The notes under the pieces were generated by a model. It worked only from the letters and a program-made list of their open reading frames with translations. It did no database searches and was not told the DNA's origin. Made by a program: the position numbers and the translations under genes. 64,000 bases of DNA, from the NCBI RefSeq assembly GCF_947500695.1, contig NZ_CANMSS010000002.1, forward strand, positions 372,001 through 436,000. Reading direction: 5' to 3'. The stretch is from an uncultured Pseudoteredinibacter sp. Lineage in GTDB: Bacteria; Pseudomonadota; Gammaproteobacteria; Pseudomonadales; Cellvibrionaceae. Of the stretch, positions 9,736 to 18,500 are shown one piece after another; positions within the stretch are counted from its first letter, which is position 1, and every line of letters begins with the position of its first letter.

Positions 9736-10173
9736 CTAACGGTTTTCGTTTTGCTTAGGCTCTTCAATAATCACTAAAGTTCCTGCCAACTTATCGTGGA
9801 AGCCCTGTTTACGTGGATCAAATGCGACCCAGATAAAGCCCAAGAACAAAGGAATGATGCAGACCATATAGGCAAAATAGCGGCCAATCGTCTGACCAAT
9901 GCCAAGGCGGCCAAGAGTTTGGGCATCAACAATTTTAATACGAAAAATCATTTTGCCCGGAGTAGCTGACTTGTAGTACCAAAATAGCCAGACGGCTAAC
10001 ATCGGCAGCACAAATCTTACGATAGAGGTGCCACTGCCCTGTTCGCTGTAGCGGCTTAAATCAAAATCTACCAGCCACAATGCCAGAGGAACAATAATCA
10101 AAGAGAATACAAAACCATCAACAATATGGGCTACAAGGCGTATCCAAAAGCCTGCGTATTTTGGAGATTCCAT
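9736..10173 (-). CDS. RDD family membrane protein
   Basis: 145 residues with the RDD-family layout: an N-terminal YAGFWIRLVAHIVDGFVFSLI containing the Arg and Asp of the family name, a second helix, then a third containing the conserved SATPGKMIFRIKIVD turn. Function is generally unknown; some members are linked to ion exchange. An AGGA site lies five bases before the ATG. It is separated from its neighbours by short gaps and could be cotranscribed with the oxygenase gene upstream. Confidence 0.8.
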   Translation of the reverse strand: MESPKYAGFWIRLVAHIVDGFVFSLIIVPLALWLVDFDLSRYSEQGSGTSIVRFVLPMLAVWLFWYYKSATPGKMIFRIKIVDAQTLGRLGIGQTIGRYFAYMVCIIPLFLGFIWVAFDPRKQGFHDKLAGTLVIIEEPKQNENR

Positions 10174-10230
10174 AAGCTTCCTAAATAAACTATTAAGGTT
10201 GCTCAGCAGTGTAGCCCACTGTTGCCGTTT

Positions 10231-11076
10231 TTACATTACACCCAGTTCTCTTAGGCGCTCTTGCAAGTACTCTTTAGCGGTATAACGCTCAGATAATTTT
10301 ACTTCAGGGCGTGGGTGTAAAAACAATGGCAGGGAGATTCGCGCGCGGCGGCTATCACTGCCTTCAGGGTTGATGACTCGATGGGTGGTCGATGGGAAAT
10401 AATAGCCCGACGCTTCTTGCAGCATATCGCCAATATTAATAATCAAGTTACCAAACTCACAAGGAATATCTAGCCATTCACCTTCTTTGGTCAACACTTG
10501 CAAACCTGGCTCATTTGCGGCCGGAAGAATTGTCAGCAAATTGATGTCTTCATGGGCCGCTGCGCGAATAGCACCGGGCTCTTCATCGCCTTGAAACTCA
10601 GGGTAGTGTAGAACACGCAATAAGGTCTTTTGGCTGCCATCGATCATATCGGTCAGCGGCTCACTGTAGTGGCTAGCTACATCCACAGGACTATTGCCCT
10701 CTACCCAGGTAAGCAACTCACGAGCTAAGCTATTGGCTTGTTCATAGTAGCTGTGAATTTCGTCTTTTAATTCCGCAGGGCACTGGCCCCAAGTGTAATA
10801 GTGAAAGTACTCTTTAATGTCTTTCACTTCATGACCCTTGGCCACCTCGGAAACCGATTTAGGAAAAAAGCCGTCTTGGGTATCCACATTAAATTGAAAT
10901 TGCTCTTTCTCGGAACCATCAAAAAATTGCTTCCAATTACTATAAATAGAGCTCACCAGATCTTTTGAGATAGGGTGGTTTTTGAGTACACCAAAACCGG
11001 TGTCTTTTAGGGATTGCACAAAGCGGGCTTGAGCATCTGGGGCCTGGTAATCAACGGCCTCGATACGGGTAGTCAT
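10231..11076 (-). CDS. 2-oxoglutarate/Fe(II)-dependent oxygenase, isopenicillin-N-synthase-like
   Basis: A non-haem iron oxygenase of the isopenicillin N synthase/2OG family. The facial triad is visible as His175 and Asp177 (AAAHEDINLL) and His232 (STTHRVINP), and the 2-oxoglutarate clamp as Arg246 and Ser248 (ARISLPLFLHPR). I place the start at the ATG at 11076 because a GGAG site lies six bases upstream; the frame extends four codons further to a TTG that overlaps that site. 281 residues is slightly short for the family. The substrate is unknown. A perfect 16-bp palindrome sits 20 bp upstream. Confidence 0.88.
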   Translation of the reverse strand: MTTRIEAVDYQAPDAQARFVQSLKDTGFGVLKNHPISKDLVSSIYSNWKQFFDGSEKEQFQFNVDTQDGFFPKSVSEVAKGHEVKDIKEYFHYYTWGQCPAELKDEIHSYYEQANSLARELLTWVEGNSPVDVASHYSEPLTDMIDGSQKTLLRVLHYPEFQGDEEPGAIRAAAHEDINLLTILPAANEPGLQVLTKEGEWLDIPCEFGNLIINIGDMLQEASGYYFPSTTHRVINPEGSDSRRARISLPLFLHPRPEVKLSERYTAKEYLQERLRELGVM

Positions 11077-11095
11077 AACATTCTCCAATAAAGCG

Positions 11096-11111
11096 ATGGG
11101 GCTAGCCCCAT
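11096..11111. promoter_or_regulatory. Perfect 16-bp palindrome upstream of the oxygenase gene
   Basis: ATGGGGCTAGCCCCAT is fully self-complementary and lies 20 bp before the oxygenase start, just upstream of its ribosome site. It may be an operator or a transcript hairpin controlling access to the ribosome site. Function is inferred from symmetry and position only. Confidence 0.35.
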
Positions 11112-11162
11112 AGTCGGCGGCATTATCGCATTATTGCTCGGGAAATACCCAATCTAGATCAA

Positions 11163-11198
11163 TTGCTTTTCTCGCCCTCTGTGCGGCGAGAAAAGCAA
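11163..11198 (-). terminator. 14-bp hairpin downstream of the M28 peptidase gene
   Basis: Perfect inverted repeat: TTGCTTTTCTCGCC, an 8-base loop, GGCGAGAAAAGCAA. It begins 39 bp after the peptidase stop codon and precedes the oxygenase gene on the same strand. A strong U tract is absent, so it may be an inefficient terminator or an mRNA-stabilising hairpin. Confidence 0.55.
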
Positions 11199-11236
11199 CG
11201 GCTCAGAGCCCGGTAGAACTACCAAGCAGCATCAAG

Positions 11237-12625
11237 TTACTTTCGAAAATCAATCAAACTGTTGGCGGTTAACCATGCAAAAGCGGTGTACACAGCGGAA
11301 GCTTGACGCATGGTCTCTGGCGGGACATTCGCCATGGTGTCATTTTCAGTGTGGTGGTAGTCAAAGTAGTCGGTTAAATCCGAATCAAAATTGATAGCTG
11401 GCATGCCCGCTTTACCCAATACGGAAATATCCGACTGACCTTTTGCGGAGTTTGAAGGATGCAGTGCCACCCCATACGGCTTTAATAGCTCCGCCATTTG
11501 CTTAATAGCCGCTAAAGACTGCTCACCCACACCTGGGCGCAGCTGATGAATCATGCGGGTGCCGGAATCCCACTCAGCACCAATGATGTGATTGCCCAAG
11601 ATTCCTTTGTTTTTCTCGTAGTACTGTTTCACACCTATCAGGCCGATTTCTTCGGCGCCAAACAAAATCACCCGAATAGAGCGTTTCGGCTTCTTGCCAC
11701 TATCGATAATATGCTTGGCAGCGGCCATGGTAATGGCTACACCCATACCATCATCAATAGCGCCAGTACCTACATCCCAGCTGTCTAAATGAGAGCCCAA
11801 AACGACAAAGTCTTCTGGACGCTCAGTGCCGGTAACTTCGCCGATCACGTTGGCAGTTTGCACGTCTGGGGTCGTTTTTGAACTGATCTTCACTTTTAGC
11901 GTAACCTGCTCACTGCGCTTTAGCATGCTCTCCAACAAGTCTGCGTCGGGAATCGAAAGGGCCGCTGCCGGGATAGTAGACTTGCTGCCTTGGGCACCAG
12001 TATGGCCGATACGGTCATTATCCGTACCCACTGAGCGAATAAGTACAGCCGAAGCACCTTTGCTGGCTGCTACTTCTGAGCCCAAGTAACGTTGCTTACC
12101 CGCTACGCCATAATCGGCGCCATCAATGGAAGGCTTCATCTGATAGCCTATATAGGCAATCTTACCTTTAAGGCTCTCATCCTCTACTTGCTTTAGTGCT
12201 TCGAGGCTTTCAAACGCGAGCACTTCGGCCTCAATACCTTCAGCGGGAGTTGGCACGCTTCCACCCAATGCAATGGCTACCAAACGCTGAGGAAAAGGCG
12301 ATACCGCCTCAACACTGATCTCACCGCGCTCCCAGCCCGGTGTGGTAACTGTCTCAGTCCAAACCCGATCAAAACCCAGAGCTTTCATCTTGGCTACCGC
12401 CCAGTCGATTCCGGCCTTGTCACCTGGCGTTCCCACGCGGCGAGGGCCCACTTCTGTACTGAGGCTTTCATCAAGCTCATAGGCCAACTCAGACTTTCCT
12501 GCCTTCTCAGCTAGGGCCTTGGCCTGCTGAAGATTTTCCGGGCTAAATTGCGCAGCCATTAGCGCCACAGGGGCTATTAAGGACGCCACGCCCACTAGGG
12601 CTTTTTGCATAAAAGTTCGCTTCAC
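11237..12625 (-). CDS. Exported M28 family metallopeptidase (carboxypeptidase Q-like)
   Basis: 462 residues with an N-terminal signal peptide (basic KR start, hydrophobic VGVASLIAPVALMAA). Zinc-site residues of family M28 are present: His279 and Asp291 in GSHLDSWDVGTGAIDDG, Glu325-Glu326 in FGAEEIG, Asp353 in EWDSG and His425 in DYFDYHHTEND. A protease-associated-type insert occupies roughly residues 130-235. It should be a periplasmic or secreted di-zinc aminopeptidase or dipeptidase that frees amino acids from peptides. The start is GTG with a GGTGAT-type site; the ATG five codons in is a weaker alternative. It is divergent from a hexR-type gene, and a HexR-like operator lies 75 bp upstream. 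Confidence 0.9.
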   Translation of the reverse strand: MKRTFMQKALVGVASLIAPVALMAAQFSPENLQQAKALAEKAGKSELAYELDESLSTEVGPRRVGTPGDKAGIDWAVAKMKALGFDRVWTETVTTPGWERGEISVEAVSPFPQRLVAIALGGSVPTPAEGIEAEVLAFESLEALKQVEDESLKGKIAYIGYQMKPSIDGADYGVAGKQRYLGSEVAASKGASAVLIRSVGTDNDRIGHTGAQGSKSTIPAAALSIPDADLLESMLKRSEQVTLKVKISSKTTPDVQTANVIGEVTGTERPEDFVVLGSHLDSWDVGTGAIDDGMGVAITMAAAKHIIDSGKKPKRSIRVILFGAEEIGLIGVKQYYEKNKGILGNHIIGAEWDSGTRMIHQLRPGVGEQSLAAIKQMAELLKPYGVALHPSNSAKGQSDISVLGKAGMPAINFDSDLTDYFDYHHTENDTMANVPPETMRQASAVYTAFAWLTANSLIDFRK

Positions 12626-12699
12626 GAGATCACCAATAAGGTCTAATTGTTTGTATTTCAGGCAGTTATGGGGGCTTTTAGCTGCTATACATCAGCTTA

Positions 12700-12714
12700 T
12701 GTAGAAAAATTACA
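12700..12714. promoter_or_regulatory. HexR-like operator
   Basis: TGTAGAAAAATTACA matches the gammaproteobacterial HexR palindrome (TGTAAT-N3-ATTACA) at all but one arm position. It lies in the divergent region between the peptidase gene and the hexR-type gene, 75 bp from the former and 125 bp from the latter, as expected for autoregulation. A partial second dyad, TGTATTTACTACA, lies about 10 bp further on. Confidence 0.5.
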
Positions 12715-12839
12715 TATTTTTGCTGTATTTACTACATATCTTGGCTACTATTTTCCAGAGCTTAAAAACCCGTTACTAAATAGAACGATAAAAAGCCCAA
12801 TAACAGCAATATTGAACGTAGGATGGAGCTGAAATCACC

Positions 12840-13706
12840 GTGAAGCCAGCTGAATTAACACAACGAATCTCCGAAGCCTTAGATGACATGCGCAAATCCG
12901 AGCGCAAAGTGGCCGAGTATGTGCTTAGCCACCCGGGCGACATAATTCATATGCGAATCGTCGATCTGGCGGCCAAATCTGAGGTTAGCGAACCTACCGT
13001 AGTACGCTTTTGCCGCGCGGTTGATTGTGATGGCTTTCAGGAATTTAAGCTGCAGCTGGCCCAGCAACTGGCATCTAGCCCGAGTTTTGGTCAAATTGCC
13101 GTTACTGAAACTGATGCGGTGGAGGAGTTTACCCAAAAGGTTTTCGATTCCACAGTAGATACCCTGCTACAGGTTCGCGATCGTTTAAACCCGGAAATTC
13201 TCGACCAAGCGGTTAGCGCCTTATGTGCTGCCAATCGAGTGGAGTTTTATGGCTTTGGCGCTTCAGGTGCGGTAGCTGCAGATGCCCAGCATAAATTCTT
13301 CCGCTTGCAATTGGCTACAGCGGCGCACTCGGACCATCATATTCAGAATATGTCAGCGATGAGTATGCAGCCTGGTGATGTGGTAGTAGCGATCTCTCAA
13401 AGCGGGCGAACAAAAGCGCTATTGCACTCGATGGAAATGGTTAAAGCTATGGGTGGAATTGTGATTGGTCTAGCACCAAGCGGCACACCTGTAATAAAAA
13501 ATGCCAGCATACCTATCGAAGTCGATGTCGAAGAAGATATCGAGATCTATACACCGCTATCTTCTCGAATTGCTCACTTGGTCATCATCGACGTTTTAGC
13601 TATCGGTGTAGCGCAACGCAAAGGCCCTGAACTTCACGACCACTTATTCAAACTAAAGCAGGGCCTCCGATCACTTCGAATTCAGCCTGAAGACAGAGCC
13701 AAATAA
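12840..13706 (+). CDS. hexR: MurR/RpiR family regulator, HexR-like
   Basis: 288 residues: an N-terminal RpiR-type helix-turn-helix (residues 1-77, including VSEPTVVRFCRAVDCDGFQEFK) and a SIS sugar-phosphate-binding domain (about 120-260, with YGFGASGAVAADAQHKFFRL and VVAISQSGRTK). The length and the GASG..A.DAQHKFFRL and SRIAHLVIIDVLA segments fit HexR, the repressor of Entner-Doudoroff and central carbon genes that senses 2-keto-3-deoxy-6-phosphogluconate. The start is GTG. The usual neighbours zwf-pgl-eda are absent here; the divergent gene is an M28 peptidase. A HexR-like operator upstream supports the assignment. Another RpiR-family sensor is the alternative. Confidence 0.8.
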   Translation: MKPAELTQRISEALDDMRKSERKVAEYVLSHPGDIIHMRIVDLAAKSEVSEPTVVRFCRAVDCDGFQEFKLQLAQQLASSPSFGQIAVTETDAVEEFTQKVFDSTVDTLLQVRDRLNPEILDQAVSALCAANRVEFYGFGASGAVAADAQHKFFRLQLATAAHSDHHIQNMSAMSMQPGDVVVAISQSGRTKALLHSMEMVKAMGGIVIGLAPSGTPVIKNASIPIEVDVEEDIEIYTPLSSRIAHLVIIDVLAIGVAQRKGPELHDHLFKLKQGLRSLRIQPEDRAK

Positions 13707-13728
13707 TCCCTCCTTAGAATGTTTGGCT

Positions 13729-13762
13729 GGTTTTGCTTGGACGGCTTTGTTTAAGCAAAACC
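13729..13762 (+). terminator. Inverted repeat after the hexR-like gene
   Basis: A 10-bp perfect stem (GGTTTTGCTT / AAGCAAAACC) with a 14-base loop lies 23 bp after the regulator's stop codon and 40 bp before the tpsB start. No U run follows, so a terminator role is only plausible. Confidence 0.4.
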
Positions 13763-13803
13763 GCTGTGAGAGTATTCCTTGACTAACCATTAAAAATGGA
13801 GTC

Positions 13804-15483
13804 ATGGAGCGATCTCACATGTTTTCCTCATACAGCAAAATGATTGGCTGTTTTACGGTAGGGACACTTTGTACTTTTTCTAGTTTTTCCCTATACGCAC
13901 AACAAGTTCTGCCTACGTCGGGCAGCCTCAATAAACAAAACGAATCTTTGCCTGAAATAAAATCTAAGGCAAAAGAAAGTGTATTCGAACAATTTAATGA
14001 TGAAGCGGAAGAACCAGCGAGCCAAGGGCCTTTGGTTAAGGTTCGAAAAATTCGCATCGAAGGCGCAAGGCAAATTAGCCAAGACGACATTCTTGAAAAT
14101 CTAAAAGACGAGATTGGAAAGCAGCATGACTTCGCGAGCCTAAAGCAAATTGCTCTACGTGTAACTCGGCAATATCGCGACAAAGGCTATTTTACAGCCT
14201 GGGCCTATCTTCCCGCACAGAGTATAGCCAATGGCGAATTGGTGATTATTGTTTTAGAAGGAAAGATTGAAGAAATTATCGTTGAGAACGAAGGCCGACT
14301 AAAGCCCAAAGTCACACGTCGATTTATCGATCGAATTCAGCAAGACGCTAGCCTTAAAACGGATGAACTTGAAAAGCAGCTACGCCTTTTAAATGACTTG
14401 CCTGGCGTAAAAGCCAAAGCTCGACTTATTCCTGGTGAAAAATTAGGTGGTAGCGTATTAAAACTTGCCACTACCGATAAGCCAATTTTTAACGGCAATA
14501 TATCACTCGATAACCTCGGCAACCGATTCACCAATGCTACTCGCCTTGGCACTTTACTCCAAAGCAACAATGCCTTTGGCTATGGCGAATATCTTCAAAT
14601 GCGGCTTGCTAGCAGCGAAGAGGGTTATCAATTTGCACAGCTTAGAGCTGGCTTACCTGTCGGTACTTACGGCGGCCGAATCAATCTTGGCGTTCAGCGC
14701 AGTGACTATGAATTGCAAAAGCAATTTAAAGCACTTGGAGCAGAAGGCGACAACACTCAGTTCGACATCAATTATCAACACCCTTGGGTACACAGCCTGA
14801 GCTATAACTTAAATAGTGCGATTAGTTTTAGGCGCGCCACCTATCAAGATAGCAACAATAATCTTGGCCAGTTTAGTGACCGAGAAATAGATTCCGTCGA
14901 ACTTAGTATCAGTGGAGACTATATCGATGAAGAATCGAATTTCAGCCAGTTCTCCGCAAGCCTTGCGCTAGGCGATGTTAGCGATGACATGCTTGCAGAC
15001 AGCTCTGACCTTTACAATATAAAAGATAACTTTTCCCATTTATTACTCACCGGACAGCACAGTCGCTGGTTGAACGATAGCTGGCGCCTACAAGTAAAAG
15101 GCATCGCACAGTTCTCAGAAGATAATCTAAACAGTAGCGAAAAATTGCTATTAGGCGGGCCACAAGGTATTCGCGCCTACCCCCAAGGCGAATCGCTAGT
15201 CGATCAAGGCGCTCTCATTTCAACAGAGATTTTTTATCACTATAGCCCTCAATGGCTATTATCTGCTTTTTTTGAAGCCGCTATGGGCGAAAGATATATC
15301 GATCCTCTGCCAGGTGATATCAACAACGATCGCGAGCTCTCTGGTGCGGGCTTGGCTCTGCAGTGGCGACCGAACGAAGATTGGTTCTTAAGCTTGAGTA
15401 GTGCATGGAGAACCGATAGCGCACCACTTAGCGACGAAGATAAAACCCCAAGGCTTTGGGCCCAAATCATTTGGCAATTCTAG
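13804..15483 (+). CDS. Two-partner secretion outer-membrane translocator (TpsB, ShlB/FhaC family)
   Basis: 559 residues. A signal peptide (about residues 1-33, ending FSLYAQQ) and a low-complexity linker precede POTRA-type domains (about 75-235: VRKIRIEGARQISQDDILENL and GYFTAWAYLPAQSIANGELVIIVLEGKI). The rest is a barrel containing the family motif KLLLGGPQGIRAYPQGE and ends WAQIIWQF with the terminal Phe of outer-membrane proteins. It secretes its TpsA partner across the outer membrane; that partner is encoded 81 bp downstream. Two starts are possible: the ATG at 13804 and one five codons in at 13819, which has the better-spaced GGAG. Confidence 0.93.
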   Translation: MERSHMFSSYSKMIGCFTVGTLCTFSSFSLYAQQVLPTSGSLNKQNESLPEIKSKAKESVFEQFNDEAEEPASQGPLVKVRKIRIEGARQISQDDILENLKDEIGKQHDFASLKQIALRVTRQYRDKGYFTAWAYLPAQSIANGELVIIVLEGKIEEIIVENEGRLKPKVTRRFIDRIQQDASLKTDELEKQLRLLNDLPGVKAKARLIPGEKLGGSVLKLATTDKPIFNGNISLDNLGNRFTNATRLGTLLQSNNAFGYGEYLQMRLASSEEGYQFAQLRAGLPVGTYGGRINLGVQRSDYELQKQFKALGAEGDNTQFDINYQHPWVHSLSYNLNSAISFRRATYQDSNNNLGQFSDREIDSVELSISGDYIDEESNFSQFSASLALGDVSDDMLADSSDLYNIKDNFSHLLLTGQHSRWLNDSWRLQVKGIAQFSEDNLNSSEKLLLGGPQGIRAYPQGESLVDQGALISTEIFYHYSPQWLLSAFFEAAMGERYIDPLPGDINNDRELSGAGLALQWRPNEDWFLSLSSAWRTDSAPLSDEDKTPRLWAQIIWQF

Positions 15484-15564
15484 ATACTAACTAATCCTCG
15501 GCCTATCAAAAGCGGCTCGGAAGGCTGCTTTCGCCAAGGCAAGACAATAGAAGAGGGAATCATC

Positions 15565-18500
15565 ATGAACCGTACTTTTCAGCACATCTGGAACTTTTCT
15601 TTGGGCCAATGGCAAGTCGCCGGGGAACAAGCAAAGCAGAAGCGTAATAGTAGCGGTAGCACAAAACGCACCCTCGCCAAATCGATTAGTACAATTATTC
15701 TTCTTGCAAACGGCCAACTGGTTTTGGCGCTACCAACCGGGGGGACAATCGTACAAGGCAGCGCACAAATATCAGAAAGCGGCAGCGTCATGACCGTTGA
15801 CCAAGAAAGTCAACGTACGGTTATTAATTGGAATAGCTTCGATATTGATAGCAATGAGACTGTCAACTTCAATCAACCCAATCAAAGCTCAGTAGCCTTA
15901 AATAGAATTTTTGGCTCCAATACCAGCCAGATATTCGGCCAACTCAATGCCAACGGTCAAATTTTTCTAGTTAATACAAATGGCGTTACTTTCGCACCAG
16001 GGTCTCAAGTCAATGCTGCCGCCATTGTCGCTTCTACACTGGATATCACTGATAATGATTTTATGGATGGTACCTTGCTGTTCACCAACAGCGATGATAA
16101 CCGGTCTAAAATTATCAATCAGGGAAGTATTCATGCTAGCACCATTGCCCTTCTAGGCAATCAAGTTTCAAATCAAGGCTATCTAGTTGCAAACACATCC
16201 GATTCTGGGCGAGCAAACGTCGCTATGGCGGCGGGTGATCGTATTGTTTTGAGTTTCGGCGCTGGGGGCTTATTGGATTTAGAGGTCGATCGCGGCACCT
16301 ATGATGCGTTAGTAGAAAACAAGTCGATAATAGAAGCGAACGGTGGACAAATACTAATGTTAGCCCAAGCGGCTAATGAACTAAGCGCTGCAACAGTAAA
16401 CAACGAAGGCATTGTACAAGCTCAAGGCTTAGCAGAAAAAGACGGAAAGATTGTTTTACTGGCTGATATGAGGAGCGGCACATTAGAGAATAGCGGAACA
16501 CTAGACGTTTCAAGCAGCGATGGCAGCGGCGGCTTTATAGAAACCTCAGCAGCTAAAGTGAATATTTCGCAAGACACAAAAGTATATCTGAGCGGGCAAG
16601 ACGAAAATGGCAACTGGCTAATTGATCCCAACGATATTGTCATCTCCAACGCCGCAGACGCAGACGTTAATGCCAATACCCTTAGCAGTACTTTAAATTC
16701 AGGTGGAAACGTGCGCATTCAAACCACCAATGAAGGCAGCCCTGGTGGAAATGGCGACATTTCCGTCAATGCTGAGATCAGCTGGAGTTCGGATAACTCC
16801 GTATTGACCCTACAGGCTGAGAACGAAATAAATATAAATGCCAATATTAGCAGCAGTGGTGATAACTCCGGCATTGAACTGTATAGCGGCTTAAGTTTTG
16901 ATTCAGTAACTAATGACTGGAGTCAATCTCTCGGAAGCGGTTTTGATTTTGATACATTTGCTCGTAACAACAAAATTCAACTTGCGGACGATGTCACCAT
17001 TACCTTATCCGGTGCAGATGCTGTTTATCTAGAAGATGGTGTACAGTTCCAAGTCATTAATGGTAATAATTCCAGTGTTGGCTCTGCTACAGCTGAATCA
17101 GCGATAGACGAGCTTGAAGCCATTGGAAATGGTCACTATGTGCTTGGTGACGATATTGATGGGACAGGCAAAAACTTTGATCCAATCGCTAACTTTGCAG
17201 GTGGAATCAATGGTCTTGGACACAAGATTGATAACTTAACCATAGATCGTAATTCTGAGAGTAATATCGGGCTAATTGGCCAGGGAGCTGCATCCGGTAG
17301 CTATTTCAAAAACTTCAGCATCGAAAATGCTGATATCGTTGGCCGCACTAATGTCGGCACACTAATAGGCGCGACGAATAACTCATTTGTCAGTAATGTG
17401 CATAGCCAGGGCAACATACGCTCGGCGGGTAAGAATCGCTCACAAGTTGGAGGACTGGCAGGACGAGCGACATCATCGACAATAAGCGATAGCAGTTTCG
17501 CAGGTGATATTTCAGCACACGCAAACAGTTTGGGAGGGCTGGTCGGTAATGCCGATGGCAGCACCATCGATTCATCTAGCTACAGCGGCAATATCACCGT
17601 AAGGGAAGCCGACAATCTACGTGAGAATATTGGTGGCTTAACGGGTTCTGCGACTGGAAGCAGTATCAGTAACTCTCAAGTAGATGCAAATATCACTGCG
17701 CTTAATTCGGCAAAATACGTAGGTGGTATAGTCGGATTCTCTGATCAGCTTAATTTGCAATCCGTTCAATTTAGCGGCGATATCTCTGGTGGCAAAAGCA
17801 GCGGTGGCATTTTAGGTCAAGGCAAAAACCTACAGTTCGACGACATTACTGCAAATGGCTCAGTCACAGGGCGAGATGGTCGGCAAGCTATCGGAGGCCT
17901 AGTTGGCTACCTAACTTCAAACAACGGCACTCCCAGTTCCACATTTAGCAATATTTCTTTAAACAATAGCGTGACTGGTGATTACCGCGTGGGCGGCTGG
18001 TTTGGCATCGCTACGGATGTAGTTCTAAATAACGTCCGTAGTTCTCAAGTTATCGATGGTGAACAAGCAACCGGCGGTATTATTGGTTACAGCATAAGAG
18101 TCACGGTTAATGGCGCTGAATATACAGGGAATATCGAAGGCGAGCGTAGGCGACACGGAGGTATCATCGGGCGAGCCAAAGATACCACTGTAAATAATGC
18201 CTTATTCAATGGCCAGATTAAAAATACGGGTGAGACCGGTGGCATAATTGGTTTTGGTCAAAACAGCCACATTAATAATTCCGAGTCCTACGGTAGCATT
18301 AGTAATACCGAATCCCGCGCCGGCGGGCTAATCGGCAATTCAGAAGATGGCAGCATTCAAAACAGCTTCTCCTTGATGAATGTTAGCTCTGGCAATAGTG
18401 TTGGTGGGCTAGCAGGGCTATTCACTAACAGCTCCATCAGTAGCAGCTACAGCATCGGAAGCATCAGCGGTGACGATAATATTGGCGGCCTTATCGGCAA

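Noticed and set aside
12647..12832. 61-codon plus-strand frame before hexR
   Set aside because: It lies over the HexR-like operator and promoter region and has no ribosome site.
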